From: an uncultured Fidelibacterota bacterium
GTDB taxonomy: Bacteria; Fidelibacterota; Marinisomatia; SCGC-AAA003-L08; D37C17
Assembly: GCA_913049525.1 (NCBI GenBank)
Contig: CAJWYZ010000003.1
Span: forward strand, 1 to 26,736
Direction of reading: 5' to 3'
Length of the DNA: 26,736 bases
Below the pieces are notes generated by a model. The model was not told the origin of the DNA. It searched no databases and saw only the letters and a program-made list of their open reading frames with translations. A program made the translations under genes and the position numbers. Positions within the stretch are counted from its first letter, which is position 1; every line of letters begins with the position of its first letter. Positions 16,418-24,792 of the stretch are shown here, piece by piece.

Positions 16418-17157
16418 AATTGATGGACTGCATTTGTAAATTTAAGCAATTCTTTAATTGAGGGGTTTTGTTCTATTTTAGTTCCGGTTACTATATAGTC
16501 TGCCCCAGAGTTGACTAAAGATTGTGCTGACGCAGATGTATTAATGCCCCCGCCAACGATAATTGGTATTTTCAGTTGTTTTGAGATAATTGAAACTACT
16601 TCTGCTGCTGCATGATTTTCAGCCCCACTTCCTGACTCTAAAAATACAAAACTATTGCCAAGGTATTCACCAGCTAAAGCATGAGCCAGTATAATGTCAT
16701 GTTTATTCATTGGAATTGGTGATGTATTACTCATTACTTCTACAGATGAACGTATACCACCATCTAAAAGAATGTAAGCAGTTGGAATTGCCTCTAAATT
16801 CATATTGTGTATAATTGGCGCAGATTTAACATGTTCACCAATTAAGTATTGAGGATTTCGTCCACTAATTAAAGATAAAAATAATACTGCATCTGCATGT
16901 TGAGAAAGTTGATTGGATGATCCAGGAAAAATAATTACAGGAAGCTCTGTATTTTTAGTAACCTCTTCAAGCCTCGATTCAAACTCATTGTCGGATATCA
17001 AACTACCTCCAATAAATATAGCATCAAAGTCACTTTCATTTACAAGTTGAAGCATGCCTAGTAAGGCATTGTCATTCTTGATATCTGGATCAAGAAGTGC
17101 AATTGCAACTGCACCACGCTCAGCCCTGATTTTTTCTAATTTTAAGAATGTGTTCAA
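16414..17157 (-). CDS. Geranylgeranylglyceryl phosphate synthase (PcrB/GGGPS family)
   Basis: The 247-residue TIM-barrel prenyltransferase joins a polyprenyl diphosphate to glycerol-1-phosphate by an ether bond, the first committed step of archaeal-type lipids. Family marks in order are ALLDPD at 20-25 (metal and G1P site), IGGS at 49-52, FPGSSNQLS at 77-85, FLESGSGA at 172-179, VGGGINT at 201-207 and TGTKIE at 224-229. The last three form the phosphate-binding loops. It resembles the longer type seen in Bacteroidota and relatives rather than the Bacillus PcrB. The start is TTG at 17157, supported by GGGAG five bases upstream. It overlaps the gcvPA stop as TTGA, and the end overlaps xerC/D by 4 bases, so translation is coupled on both sides. 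G1P dehydrogenase and the second ether-forming enzyme are not in the window. The chain length of the prenyl donor is unknown. Confidence 0.88.
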   Translation of the reverse strand: MNTFLKLEKIRAERGAVAIALLDPDIKNDNALLGMLQLVNESDFDAIFIGGSLISDNEFESRLEEVTKNTELPVIIFPGSSNQLSQHADAVLFLSLISGRNPQYLIGEHVKSAPIIHNMNLEAIPTAYILLDGGIRSSVEVMSNTSPIPMNKHDIILAHALAGEYLGNSFVFLESGSGAENHAAAEVVSIISKQLKIPIIVGGGINTSASAQSLVNSGADYIVTGTKIEQNPSIKELLKFTNAVHQL

Positions 17158-18476
17158 CTAAACTCCCTCAAGCATTTAATTAAATAATTAATTTCATCAA
17201 AAGTTCGTTTTTCTGTGACAGCAATTAGAAGTAAAGAATTGCTTCTATCAGATTGCACAGTCATAATTGTAATACCTTTTGCTGCACAATAATGAACTAC
17301 ATCATTAGCAGAATGAGTGGTTTTTACAACAAATTCCATTAAAAACTCATTAGAATAGGGTAAAGTGTAATTTTCCAATTCCGATACACCTTTTGCAGCA
17401 AATCGCGCTTTTTGATAGCATATCTTGGCAAAATAAGGCATTCCTTGTGCTCCCATAAGTGAAAGGTATATTGTAGCCCTCAAGGCAAGCAAGCCTTGGT
17501 TTGTGCAAATATTTGAAGTTGCCTTTTCTCGCCTTATGTGCTGTTCTCTGGTTTGTAGAGTGAGTACGAATCCATCTCTATTATTTTTATCAATTGTTTT
17601 TCCAATAATTCTGCCAGGAATTCTACGTTTATATTTATCTTTCACCGCCATTAATCCAAGTAATGGCCCACCATAATTCATTTGATTTCCTATTGTCTGA
17701 CCTTCACCAACGTATATATCTGCTCCACATTCTCCGGGAGATTTAAGAACAGATAATGCAAATGGATCTGAAACGGCAATCAGCAGAGCATTAGGGTCTA
17801 GCATCTTCTTTTTGCTTTCCATCCAATTTTCAATTAAACCATTCCTATTAGGTGATTGAATAATTAAGGCGGCAATATTATCGGTATAAGAGTTTAGGCA
17901 ATTTAGATCGGTCATGCCATCAATTTCTGGAATTTCAACTAATTTCATATCTTGACCAGTTAGATATGATCTTACAACATGAATATAATTAGGATGTAAT
18001 GATCCGGAATATAAAATAATATTACTACGGGATACTGAATGAGCCAAGAGGCATGCCTCGGCAACTGCTGAAGCACCATCATAGAGAGATGCATTTGCTA
18101 TATCCATTCCCGATAGTTCGCAGATCATAGTTTGAAATTCGTATAAATATTGCAATGTTCCCTGACTGACTTCCGCCTGATAAGGAGTGTAAGCAGTATA
18201 AAACTCAGATCGCCCACTAATAAAATCTACCACTTTGGGAATATAATGATCATATATCCCGCCTCCAGCAAAACAATAATTTCCCGGTTCATTGGAAATG
18301 CTTAATTCCTGTAATTCTTTTTCTATTTCCATTTCAGAAAGAGGATCGCCAAGTCCTAAATCATAATCCAATCTAAGTTTTTTAGGAATCGTTTCTATCA
18401 GATCAGAGAAAGCCGCTACTCCAGCTCCTTTAAGTAACTGAATTTCTTCTTCTGGAGTTGTGGGAATAAAATGCAT
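17154..18476 (-). CDS. gcvPA: Glycine dehydrogenase (decarboxylating) subunit 1
   Basis: This is the N-terminal half of the split P-protein of the glycine cleavage system. Together with GcvPB it forms a PLP enzyme that decarboxylates glycine and passes the aminomethyl group to lipoyl-GcvH. The 440-residue length is right for the stand-alone subunit. Recognisable blocks are HFIPTTPEEE at the start, then FAGGGIYDHYIPKVV, YTAYTPYQAEVSQGTLQ, SLYDGASAVAEA, NYGGPLLGLMAV and the QTREQHIRREKATSNICTNQ segment. The PLP lysine is on the partner subunit, which is not in this window, nor is GcvT. The gene overlaps gcvH upstream by one base (TAATG) and pcrB downstream by 4. A split P-protein is found in many thermophiles, Gram-positives and several FCB lineages. 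Confidence 0.96.
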   Translation of the reverse strand: MHFIPTTPEEEIQLLKGAGVAAFSDLIETIPKKLRLDYDLGLGDPLSEMEIEKELQELSISNEPGNYCFAGGGIYDHYIPKVVDFISGRSEFYTAYTPYQAEVSQGTLQYLYEFQTMICELSGMDIANASLYDGASAVAEACLLAHSVSRSNIILYSGSLHPNYIHVVRSYLTGQDMKLVEIPEIDGMTDLNCLNSYTDNIAALIIQSPNRNGLIENWMESKKKMLDPNALLIAVSDPFALSVLKSPGECGADIYVGEGQTIGNQMNYGGPLLGLMAVKDKYKRRIPGRIIGKTIDKNNRDGFVLTLQTREQHIRREKATSNICTNQGLLALRATIYLSLMGAQGMPYFAKICYQKARFAAKGVSELENYTLPYSNEFLMEFVVKTTHSANDVVHYCAAKGITIMTVQSDRSNSLLLIAVTEKRTFDEINYLIKCLREFS

Positions 18477-18850
18477 TATTGAATTAGTGATTTATATTGA
18501 TCTGGAGTAAGGTAATTATCATCATTATTAGTGAAATTATTTAGTTTTATTATCCACCCACTATCATAGGGATCCGTATTTAAACTATCTGGATTATCCT
18601 CAAGATTTATGTTAACTTCCAAAATCTCTCCATTCATTGGAGAATAAATATCTGCAACGGTCTTAACTGCTTCAATAGTTCCTATGGAGTCTTCTGCTTG
18701 AACAGAATCTCCAATCTCTGGTAATTCGATAAAAATAATATCGCCTAATTCACCCTGAGCATAATCAGTGATACCTACAGTAGCAATACCATTTTCTATC
18801 TTTATCCATTCATGGTCTTTGGTGTAAAGTAAATCTGATGGTATATTCAT
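18476..18850 (-). CDS. gcvH: Glycine cleavage system H protein
   Basis: GcvH is the lipoyl carrier that shuttles the aminomethyl group between the P, T and L proteins. The 124-residue length is typical. The lipoylated residue is Lys63 in GTIEAVKTVADIYSP at 57-71. The N-terminal YTKDHEWIKIENGIATVGIT and the C-terminal DPYDSGWIIKL segments match the family. It starts with ATG at 18850, six bases after accC, and its stop overlaps gcvPA. The lipoylation enzymes and other Gcv proteins are elsewhere. Confidence 0.97.
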   Translation of the reverse strand: MNIPSDLLYTKDHEWIKIENGIATVGITDYAQGELGDIIFIELPEIGDSVQAEDSIGTIEAVKTVADIYSPMNGEILEVNINLEDNPDSLNTDPYDSGWIIKLNNFTNNDDNYLTPDQYKSLIQ

Positions 18851-18856
18851 TTAATA

Positions 18857-20209
18857 CTATTCTCCTGGTTTAAATTGAAAATTTTCTAAAAATCCTGTAT
18901 CTATAAGACCTTTTTGAAAGTCAGTGTTTTCAAGAATCTGCCGTTGAAAGGGTATGATTGTCTTAATTCCTTCAAATACACATTCATCTAAAGCTCCAAT
19001 CATGCGATTAATAGCTTCAATCCTAGATGGAGCATGAACAATAAGCTTTGCAACCATTGAATCGTAATTTGGTGGAACTGTATATCCTGCATAAACATGA
19101 GTATCCACTCTAATCCCCATGCCGCCAGGCATATGAAAACTACTAATTGTTCCTGGGCAGGGTCGAAATTTATGAGAAGGATCTTCTGCATTAATTCTAC
19201 ATTCAATTGCGTGACCGCGAATTTTCATTGTTTTCATCCAATCTGGAATAGGATATCCGGCATGGCAGAGAATTTGGTATTTTATCAAGTCTGCCCCAAT
19301 TACCATTTCAGTTACAGGGTGTTCAACTTGGATTCGAGTATTCATTTCCATGAAGAAAAAATCATTATTAGCATCCATTAAAAACTCGATAGTACCTGCG
19401 CCTACATAATTTGAAGCTTTAGCGCCAGCTATGGCCGCATCGTACATTTTATTGCGAGTTATTTCGTCAACCCCAGGAGAAGGAGATTCTTCAATGAGTT
19501 TTTGGTGACGGCGTTGAATAGAACACTCTCTTTCTCCCAAGGCAACAACATTTCCATGTTTGTCCGCTAATATTTGCACCTCAATATGTCGTGGTTTTTG
19601 AATAAATTTTTCTAAATATAGATCCCCATTGTTAAATGACATTTCTGCTTCAGATTGAGCTGTATTAAATGCGCTCTCAAGATGTTCTTCGCTTTCAACT
19701 AGACGCATACCTTTTCCACCACCCCCTGCAGTGGCTTTTAGCATAACTGGATATCCGGCTTTTTCCGCTTCTATCTTGGCATCTTCTATAGACTCTACTA
19801 TTCCGTCCGACCCATAAATTACTGGTACACCTATTTTTCTCATAGAATCTTTGGCGTTTGCCTTGTCACCCATAGCATCTATAGTCTCAGGCGGAGGTCC
19901 TATAAACTCAATTCCATTTTCATCACAAATCTTTGAAAACTGTGAGCTTTCGGCAAGAAATCCATATCCAGGGTGGATTGCATCCGCATTTGTTAGTTCA
20001 GCAGCTGCAATTAAAGCAGGAATATTAAGATAGCTCTTTGAACTTTCAGCAGGTCCCACGCAAATGGCTTCATCCGCAAACTTTGTATGCAGGGATAATT
20101 CATCTGCTTTTGAATAAACAGCAACGGTACCTATGTTAAGTTCACGGCATGCACGAATAATTCGGAGAGCTATTTCTCCCCTATTGGCAACTAATATTTT
20201 ATTATACAT
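18857..20209 (-). CDS. accC: Acetyl-CoA carboxylase, biotin carboxylase subunit
   Basis: AccC carboxylates the biotin on AccB with bicarbonate and ATP, the first half-reaction of malonyl-CoA synthesis. The 450-residue protein has the usual three parts. The N-terminal domain begins [17 protein letters not shown]. The ATP-grasp domain carries the glycine loop [12 protein letters not shown] near 158-169, [12 protein letters not shown] at 227-238, and the metal/bicarbonate segment [14 protein letters not shown] at 288-301. The C-terminal biotin carboxylase domain has RINAEDP and the [10 protein letters not shown] region. It lies 3 bases after accB and 6 bases before gcvH. The carboxyltransferase subunits are not in the window. 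Confidence 0.97.
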   Translation of the reverse strand: MYNKILVANRGEIALRIIRACRELNIGTVAVYSKADELSLHTKFADEAICVGPAESSKSYLNIPALIAAAELTNADAIHPGYGFLAESSQFSKICDENGIEFIGPPPETIDAMGDKANAKDSMRKIGVPVIYGSDGIVESIEDAKIEAEKAGYPVMLKATAGGGGKGMRLVESEEHLESAFNTAQSEAEMSFNNGDLYLEKFIQKPRHIEVQILADKHGNVVALGERECSIQRRHQKLIEESPSPGVDEITRNKMYDAAIAGAKASNYVGAGTIEFLMDANNDFFFMEMNTRIQVEHPVTEMVIGADLIKYQILCHAGYPIPDWMKTMKIRGHAIECRINAEDPSHKFRPCPGTISSFHMPGGMGIRVDTHVYAGYTVPPNYDSMVAKLIVHAPSRIEAINRMIGALDECVFEGIKTIIPFQRQILENTDFQKGLIDTGFLENFQFKPGE

Positions 20210-20212
20210 AAA

Positions 20213-20728
20213 TTATTCAGGAGAAATAACTATGAGATCTTGATCATACTCTACAGGAGTGCCATCTTTTATGAGGATATTTACTACTTTTCCTGATATT
20301 TCAGATTCTATTTCGTTAAATATTTTCATAGCCTCTATTATACAAATAACTTGACCAGTTTTAATTATATCTCCTTCTGAAATAAATGGAGGAGTATCTG
20401 GTTTGGAAGATTGATAATATGTCCCTACTAAGGGTGCTTTGATTATAACTGTATTTTCTTCAGTTGAAGCAGAGATATTTACCTCTTCAGTATTAACAGC
20501 TATTTTTTCAACTTCTATTGCAGTTGGAATCTCAGAATTAGTATCGGGAGCATTTATTATTGGTGGAGATGAATCAGGATGAGTGGGTTCAATATTATTT
20601 TCGGATGATTGAACTGATTTTTTTCTAATTTTTATTTTCTGCTTACCCCAAAAAGTTGATATTTCAAGTTCATCTACTTTGGAATCTTCTAAAATCTTAA
20701 TAAGATTTTTTATATTATTTTCTAACAT
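20213..20728 (-). CDS. accB: Acetyl-CoA carboxylase biotin carboxyl carrier protein
   Basis: AccB (BCCP) carries the biotin between AccC and the carboxyltransferase. The 171-residue protein has a short N-terminal helical segment (1-40) and a Ser/Pro/Glu-rich flexible linker (about 40-95). The biotinyl domain (about 96-170) has the biotinylated Lys135 in IEAMKIFNEIE and the thumb-like segment around YYQSSKPDTPPF that marks acetyl-CoA carboxylase BCCP. The start is ATG at 20728, 7 bases after efp. The efp-accB-accC order is seen in many bacteria. Confidence 0.97.
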   Translation of the reverse strand: MLENNIKNLIKILEDSKVDELEISTFWGKQKIKIRKKSVQSSENNIEPTHPDSSPPIINAPDTNSEIPTAIEVEKIAVNTEEVNISASTEENTVIIKAPLVGTYYQSSKPDTPPFISEGDIIKTGQVICIIEAMKIFNEIESEISGKVVNILIKDGTPVEYDQDLIVISPE

Positions 20729-20735
20729 AAGGGTA

Positions 20736-21299
20736 TTAATTCTTTACTCGCTCAATATAGCGTTTATCTTTCGTATCTACGCGAATAACATCTCCGACTT
20801 GAATAAATAATGGCACTTGAATTGTTAAATCCGTCTCTAATGTTGCCGGTTTGGAACCACCTTGGGCTGTATTCCCCCTTTCTCCAGGATCGGTAGCTTT
20901 GATGGTCATATTCATATGTTGTGGAATTCTCACCTCAATGGGCTCATCTCCGTTAAAAGCAATAGTTGTAACTGTATTTTCTAAAAGGAAATCAAGCACA
21001 TCTTCTACTTGGGATTCACTCAAACTTACCTGCTCAAATGTTTCTTCATCCATAAAAATATAATTAGAATTCTCAGAGTAAAGATAGTTGTAATTTCTAG
21101 CCTCAACTCTTACAGTTTCAATCTTTTCCCCGGCTCTAAAAGTTTCTTCTACTACCTGTCCTGTACGGATATTCTTTAATTTTGATCTTACAAAAGCACT
21201 GCCTTTGCCTGGTTTGACATGAAGAAATTCTACAATCTTCCATAAGTTATTTTTATGATTTATAATTAAACCATTTTTAAAATCTGAAGTATTTGCCAT
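20736..21299 (-). CDS. efp: Elongation factor P
   Basis: EF-P enters the ribosomal E site and relieves stalling at polyproline. The 187-residue protein has the three beta-barrel domains. The loop HVKPGKGSAFVRSK places Lys32 at the tip, where it may carry a modification (lysyl, rhamnosyl or other; a Lys here argues against the Arg-rhamnose type). The C-terminal signature GDVIRVDTKDKRYIERV is complete. It starts with ATG at 21299 and is first in an eight-gene run, so its promoter must lie in the 78-base gap to the right. No EpmA/EpmB/EpmC gene is in the window. Confidence 0.97.
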   Translation of the reverse strand: MANTSDFKNGLIINHKNNLWKIVEFLHVKPGKGSAFVRSKLKNIRTGQVVEETFRAGEKIETVRVEARNYNYLYSENSNYIFMDEETFEQVSLSESQVEDVLDFLLENTVTTIAFNGDEPIEVRIPQHMNMTIKATDPGERGNTAQGGSKPATLETDLTIQVPLFIQVGDVIRVDTKDKRYIERVKN

Positions 21300-21377
21300 C
21301 GTTTATGTCGTATTCCTTAATTTAATTTATACCCTTAAAATTACATATCAATTGTACATTATTCACATATATTTGAG
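21300..21377. promoter_or_regulatory. Divergent promoter region between efp and the PHP-domain gene
   Basis: This 78-base AT-rich gap separates two genes facing away from each other, so it must drive both. On the minus strand TTGATA lies at 21346-21351 and TATAAA at 21326-21331. Their 14-base spacing is too short for a normal sigma-70 pair, but an overlapping TAAATT gives about 16 bases. For the PHP gene no clear -35/-10 pair is seen. GAG lies just before its ATG. Confidence 0.35.
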
Positions 21378-23006
21378 ATGATAGATTCTGAATTTCTTAT
21401 AGAACGTTTTGCACTTTTTTTACCCATGGTAATTATGTATGCAGAACTACACTTTCGTTTTAAATGGAGTAATAGTCGCTATTTTCAAAAGGAACCTGAA
21501 ATATTAGCCGACCTTCCCATTAGAATTGAACCCGGGAATGATATTCCAATATTATTAATAATAAAGGATGCACACATATTTCCAATCATCTTTAAAAAGG
21601 CTGAAATAAAAATTATTAAAAATAATAAGATAATTCAATCCAAAATATTTTCATATAATGCTGATATTGATTTGAATTGGTGGGATGATACAATCACAAT
21701 AGATGCAACAGGAATTTCGGGAGACGTGGAAATTAATGTTAAATTTTTCTATAAAATCAATGGTAAAAGCAGAAATTGCACTATTCATAATTACCCTCTG
21801 TGTACTCATAATAACCTGACAACCTATGTTTCTGAATTTCCATATCCAAATGATGGGAATGCATTATATGGGGATTTGCACTACCATACAAACTTAACTG
21901 AAGATAAGGTTGAGTTTGGAGCCCCACTAAAAGCCACTCTTACTGCAGCAGAAGCCTTAGGATTGGACTTTTATTGCAATACTGACCATTCCTATGATTT
22001 GGATGATGTTCCTGGTTCATGGACAGAAACTGACCCAAATCTAGAAAAATGGAATAAATCAAGATCGGAAATAAATAAAATCAACAATGATAATCCTGGA
22101 AAATCATTTATCATCCCATCAGAAGAATTAAGTTTACATAATCAAGATGGAAGGAATGTGCATGCACTAATACTAAATAATTCACATTTTTTACCTGGAC
22201 AAGGAGATGGTGCTGAAGAAGCATTTAATTTTTATGCTCACTATAATACCAAAACTGTACATGCTAGTTTGGATGAAAATTCGCTCTGTATTGCTGCGCA
22301 TCCGTTTTCCCCTGTTCCCCTTGTACAATGGTTTTTTGTAAAAAGAGGCAAGTGGCTATTAAAAGATATTTTAGAAAATAATCTCGCTGGACTTCAAATA
22401 GTAAATGGAGATCTAGGCAGAGGATATCAACATGGAATTAAAATCTGGATTAGATTGTTATTAGATGGATATCATAAGTTTATTTATGCTGGAAATGATG
22501 CTCATGGGAATTTCAATATGTATCGTCAAATTAAAACACCTATGTTGTCTTTATATGAAAAGAAAGAGCAACTATTTGGAGAATTCAGAACTGGAGTATT
22601 TACAAAAAATAGAAACATAAATTCTGTGATTTCTTCTATGAAAAATGGAAATTGCTTTGTGACAAACGGACCATTTATAAATTTAACTTTTGAAAATAAT
22701 GGATCAATACATGGAATGGGGAGTGTTATTTCATCAAATTTGGGGAGCTTTAAGATATCAATTATTTCTACTTCTGAATTTGGAAAAATTAAAGATATTA
22801 CTTTAATAAAAGGTATCATTAAAGAACAAAAAGAGAATGATTTCTTTACAATTCTTAATTACGGGGATTATGAATTAGAAAAATATATTGAAATTAATAT
22901 TGAAAGTGAATGTTATTTCCGCTGCATAGTAGAACTTGAATCAATAAGCAGTAAAAAGATTTTTGCACTTACGAATCCAATATGGCTAAAACCTAAATTG
23001 AATTAG
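21378..23006 (+). CDS. PHP-domain metallohydrolase, CehA/McbA-like, with unrecognised N-terminal domain
   Basis: The 542-residue protein has a central PHP phosphoesterase-type domain (about 160-400) with a near-complete set of metal ligands. These are GDLHYHT (Asp166, His168, His170), NTDHS (Asp203, His204), the PSEE acidic pair at 247-250, NVHAL (His262), IAAHPF (His308) and GNDAH (Asp374, His376). PHP enzymes hydrolyse phosphoesters or related bonds; substrates vary, so none is assigned. Residues 1-155 look beta-rich and I do not recognise them. Residues 420-542 also look beta-rich. There is no signal peptide, although FALFLPMVIMY at 11-21 is hydrophobic. The start ATG at 21378 is the first after the divergent promoter gap; Met17 and Met20 are alternatives. 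It stands alone on the plus strand, divergent from efp and 24 bases from the convergent BatD-like gene. It may be a later insertion between the two minus-strand runs. Confidence 0.8.
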   Translation: MIDSEFLIERFALFLPMVIMYAELHFRFKWSNSRYFQKEPEILADLPIRIEPGNDIPILLIIKDAHIFPIIFKKAEIKIIKNNKIIQSKIFSYNADIDLNWWDDTITIDATGISGDVEINVKFFYKINGKSRNCTIHNYPLCTHNNLTTYVSEFPYPNDGNALYGDLHYHTNLTEDKVEFGAPLKATLTAAEALGLDFYCNTDHSYDLDDVPGSWTETDPNLEKWNKSRSEINKINNDNPGKSFIIPSEELSLHNQDGRNVHALILNNSHFLPGQGDGAEEAFNFYAHYNTKTVHASLDENSLCIAAHPFSPVPLVQWFFVKRGKWLLKDILENNLAGLQIVNGDLGRGYQHGIKIWIRLLLDGYHKFIYAGNDAHGNFNMYRQIKTPMLSLYEKKEQLFGEFRTGVFTKNRNINSVISSMKNGNCFVTNGPFINLTFENNGSIHGMGSVISSNLGSFKISIISTSEFGKIKDITLIKGIIKEQKENDFFTILNYGDYELEKYIEINIESECYFRCIVELESISSKKIFALTNPIWLKPKLN

Positions 23007-23030
23007 TATATTTTTATTATCAATTTTTGT

Positions 23031-23909
23031 TTATGATTCAGTCCTGACCCTATTAAAGGAAGTTATTAATTTAATATAACCCTCCTTGTCAGCATTAAAC
23101 TGATCAATAGGCGGAATATAATTTGCATATTTTGCTTTATCTGCCATTTGACTCACTTTGTTCCATGAATTTACCAACTCTGATTCTATGCCAATGAAGG
23201 CAAAATGTTCTGCTAATTCCCGTGATGTCATTTCTGTCGCTTTTATATAGAATATTTCATTAAAAAATAATCGACATATTTCACTTAATTTTAAATAGTA
23301 ATTTTCTGCGGTCTCAGAATTTATTTTTGACGGAAGTGGCAAGTCTTCGATTTTTTTAATTGATTCATTTAGAGCCGATATTTTGAAAGAACCTTTTAAA
23401 TCATTTAAATCATTCAAATTTGTTTTTGAATTCCAGAGATACCCTCCAGCTACCAAACCTGCAATAATTAATACTATTAACAATCCAAGTTTTAAAGTCG
23501 AATTTAATTTTAATTCTTTCATCGGTTTGATTGAACGTATCTCATTTGATGAAGTTGAAATATTTGATAAAATATTTACACTAATTTTACTTGTTTGAAT
23601 TCTAATTACATCATTATTATTATTTTTTATATCAACGGAAATAGATGGAATAATAATTAACCCAACTTTCCAAAATTGCAGAAAATAACTGATAGAAGAT
23701 GGGGTTAGAACTTTATCTACCACAGTAAACTCTTCTTTACTTCCCTCTATTTCATTAAAAACGGGTATCTCAGTTGATTGTAAATTCTCCACACTAACTT
23801 GTAATTCAATCAGTGAGCCGACAAAAGCGGTGTCGGGTATTATTTCAACTTTTAAATCAACAGAATATAATCCGCTCAAAAGTAAACAGATTAATAATAA
23901 TTTTCGCAT
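23031..23909 (-). CDS. BatD-like membrane protein of a MoxR/DUF58 module
   Basis: The 292-residue protein has a signal peptide (about 1-16), an extracytoplasmic beta-rich domain (about 18-115), a single membrane helix at about 140-159, and a cytoplasmic helical domain to the end. The cytoplasmic part contains YYLKLSEICRLFFNEIF and ATEMTSRELAEHF, a pattern typical of BatD/DUF4381-type proteins encoded with MoxR ATPases. Full BatD proteins are about twice as long, so this is a short version. Its ATG overlaps the DUF58 stop by one base. It is last in the run and ends 24 bases from the convergent PHP gene. The function is inferred from context only: a membrane partner of the MoxR-DUF58 complex. 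Confidence 0.65.
   Translation of the reverse strand: MRKLLLICLLLSGLYSVDLKVEIIPDTAFVGSLIELQVSVENLQSTEIPVFNEIEGSKEEFTVVDKVLTPSSISYFLQFWKVGLIIIPSISVDIKNNNNDVIRIQTSKISVNILSNISTSSNEIRSIKPMKELKLNSTLKLGLLIVLIIAGLVAGGYLWNSKTNLNDLNDLKGSFKISALNESIKKIEDLPLPSKINSETAENYYLKLSEICRLFFNEIFYIKATEMTSRELAEHFAFIGIESELVNSWNKVSQMADKAKYANYIPPIDQFNADKEGYIKLITSFNRVRTES
23390..23417 (-). repeat. Three-copy 9-base tandem repeat inside the BatD-like gene
   Basis: The plus-strand units are TTTAAATCA, TTTAAATCA and the degenerate TTCAAATTT. They encode the NDLNDLK stretch just inside the membrane helix of the BatD-like protein. The period is a whole number of codons, so copy change would keep the frame. This is probably a harmless length variation in a linker. 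Confidence 0.5.
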
Positions 23910-24784
23910 TAATATCGGTGTATTCTAGAATTAAAAAACTGCTCCAAAGGTTTTAAATATCCATCAGATGTATCTATAGATATGAAATCTATTTTATTAT
24001 TTTTACAAAACTTTTTTATGATATCATTTTTGTTTCGAATATTATTTGGGGAAATGTTTTGCAATGACTTATCATTTGTATCAATCCATATTGATGATTG
24101 AGTTTCAACATCATGTAATTTTACCAATCCTAACTTAGGAATGGTAATTTCGGCTTTATCTAATATTTGAATATTAATTAAATCATGTTTTTTATTAATT
24201 AATTTCATAGACTGTTGATAGGAATCATCCCAAAAGTCTGATAATAAAAAAATAATGCTCTTTCGTTTTATAACTTTCTGGATATGTTCCAATGCAACGG
24301 AAATATCTGTTTTTCTATCTTTTGCTTTATGATAAATCATTTCTCTAATCACCCGCAAAACATGGCTTTTACCTTTGTTGGGGGGGATAAATTCTTCTAT
24401 TCGATCAGAAAAAAGTAATAAACCCACTTTATCATTATTTTTGATGGCACTAAAACTTAAAATTGAAGCCAGTTCAATCATAATATCACTTTTTAGTGAC
24501 TCGCCAGTACCAAAGAATCCTGAAGCTGAAACATCTATAATAAGCATTACTGTCAGTTCACGCTCTTCATCATATTTTTTAATAAAAGGTTTACCAGTTC
24601 TGGCAGTTACATTCCAATCAATAGCCCGAATATCATCACCAGACGTGTATTCCCTCACTTCAGCAAATTCCATTCCCATTCCCTTAAAAGCTGAATGGTA
24701 TTCACCGCCGAAAAGGTTATTTACGATATGTCTGGTTTTTATTTCAATTAATCGAACTTTTTTTAGTATTTCGGAAGGGATCAT
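23909..24784 (-). CDS. DUF58 / VWA-like protein of a MoxR module
   Basis: The 291-residue soluble protein carries the DUF58 signature at about 43-76: VREYTSGDDIRAIDWNVTAR followed by KYDEERE. A VWA-like fold follows, with the metal-site motif DVSAS at 84-88. DUF58 proteins act with MoxR AAA+ ATPases, probably as adaptors for folding or metal-cofactor insertion, but the biochemical role in this group is unproven. The start ATG at 24784 lies 8 bases after moxR and its stop overlaps the BatD-like start. A C7 run on the coding strand (24380-24386, coding for Ile-Pro-Pro) lies in the middle of the gene; the frame is intact through it. Confidence 0.9.
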   Translation of the reverse strand: MIPSEILKKVRLIEIKTRHIVNNLFGGEYHSAFKGMGMEFAEVREYTSGDDIRAIDWNVTARTGKPFIKKYDEERELTVMLIIDVSASGFFGTGESLKSDIMIELASILSFSAIKNNDKVGLLLFSDRIEEFIPPNKGKSHVLRVIREMIYHKAKDRKTDISVALEHIQKVIKRKSIIFLLSDFWDDSYQQSMKLINKKHDLINIQILDKAEITIPKLGLVKLHDVETQSSIWIDTNDKSLQNISPNNIRNKNDIIKKFCKNNKIDFISIDTSDGYLKPLEQFFNSRIHRY

Positions 24785-24792
24785 GGGGAAAA

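Noticed and set aside
23007..23030. Bidirectional terminator between the PHP and BatD-like genes
   Set aside because: The 24-base gap is only AT-rich with short T-runs; no stem of useful length is present.
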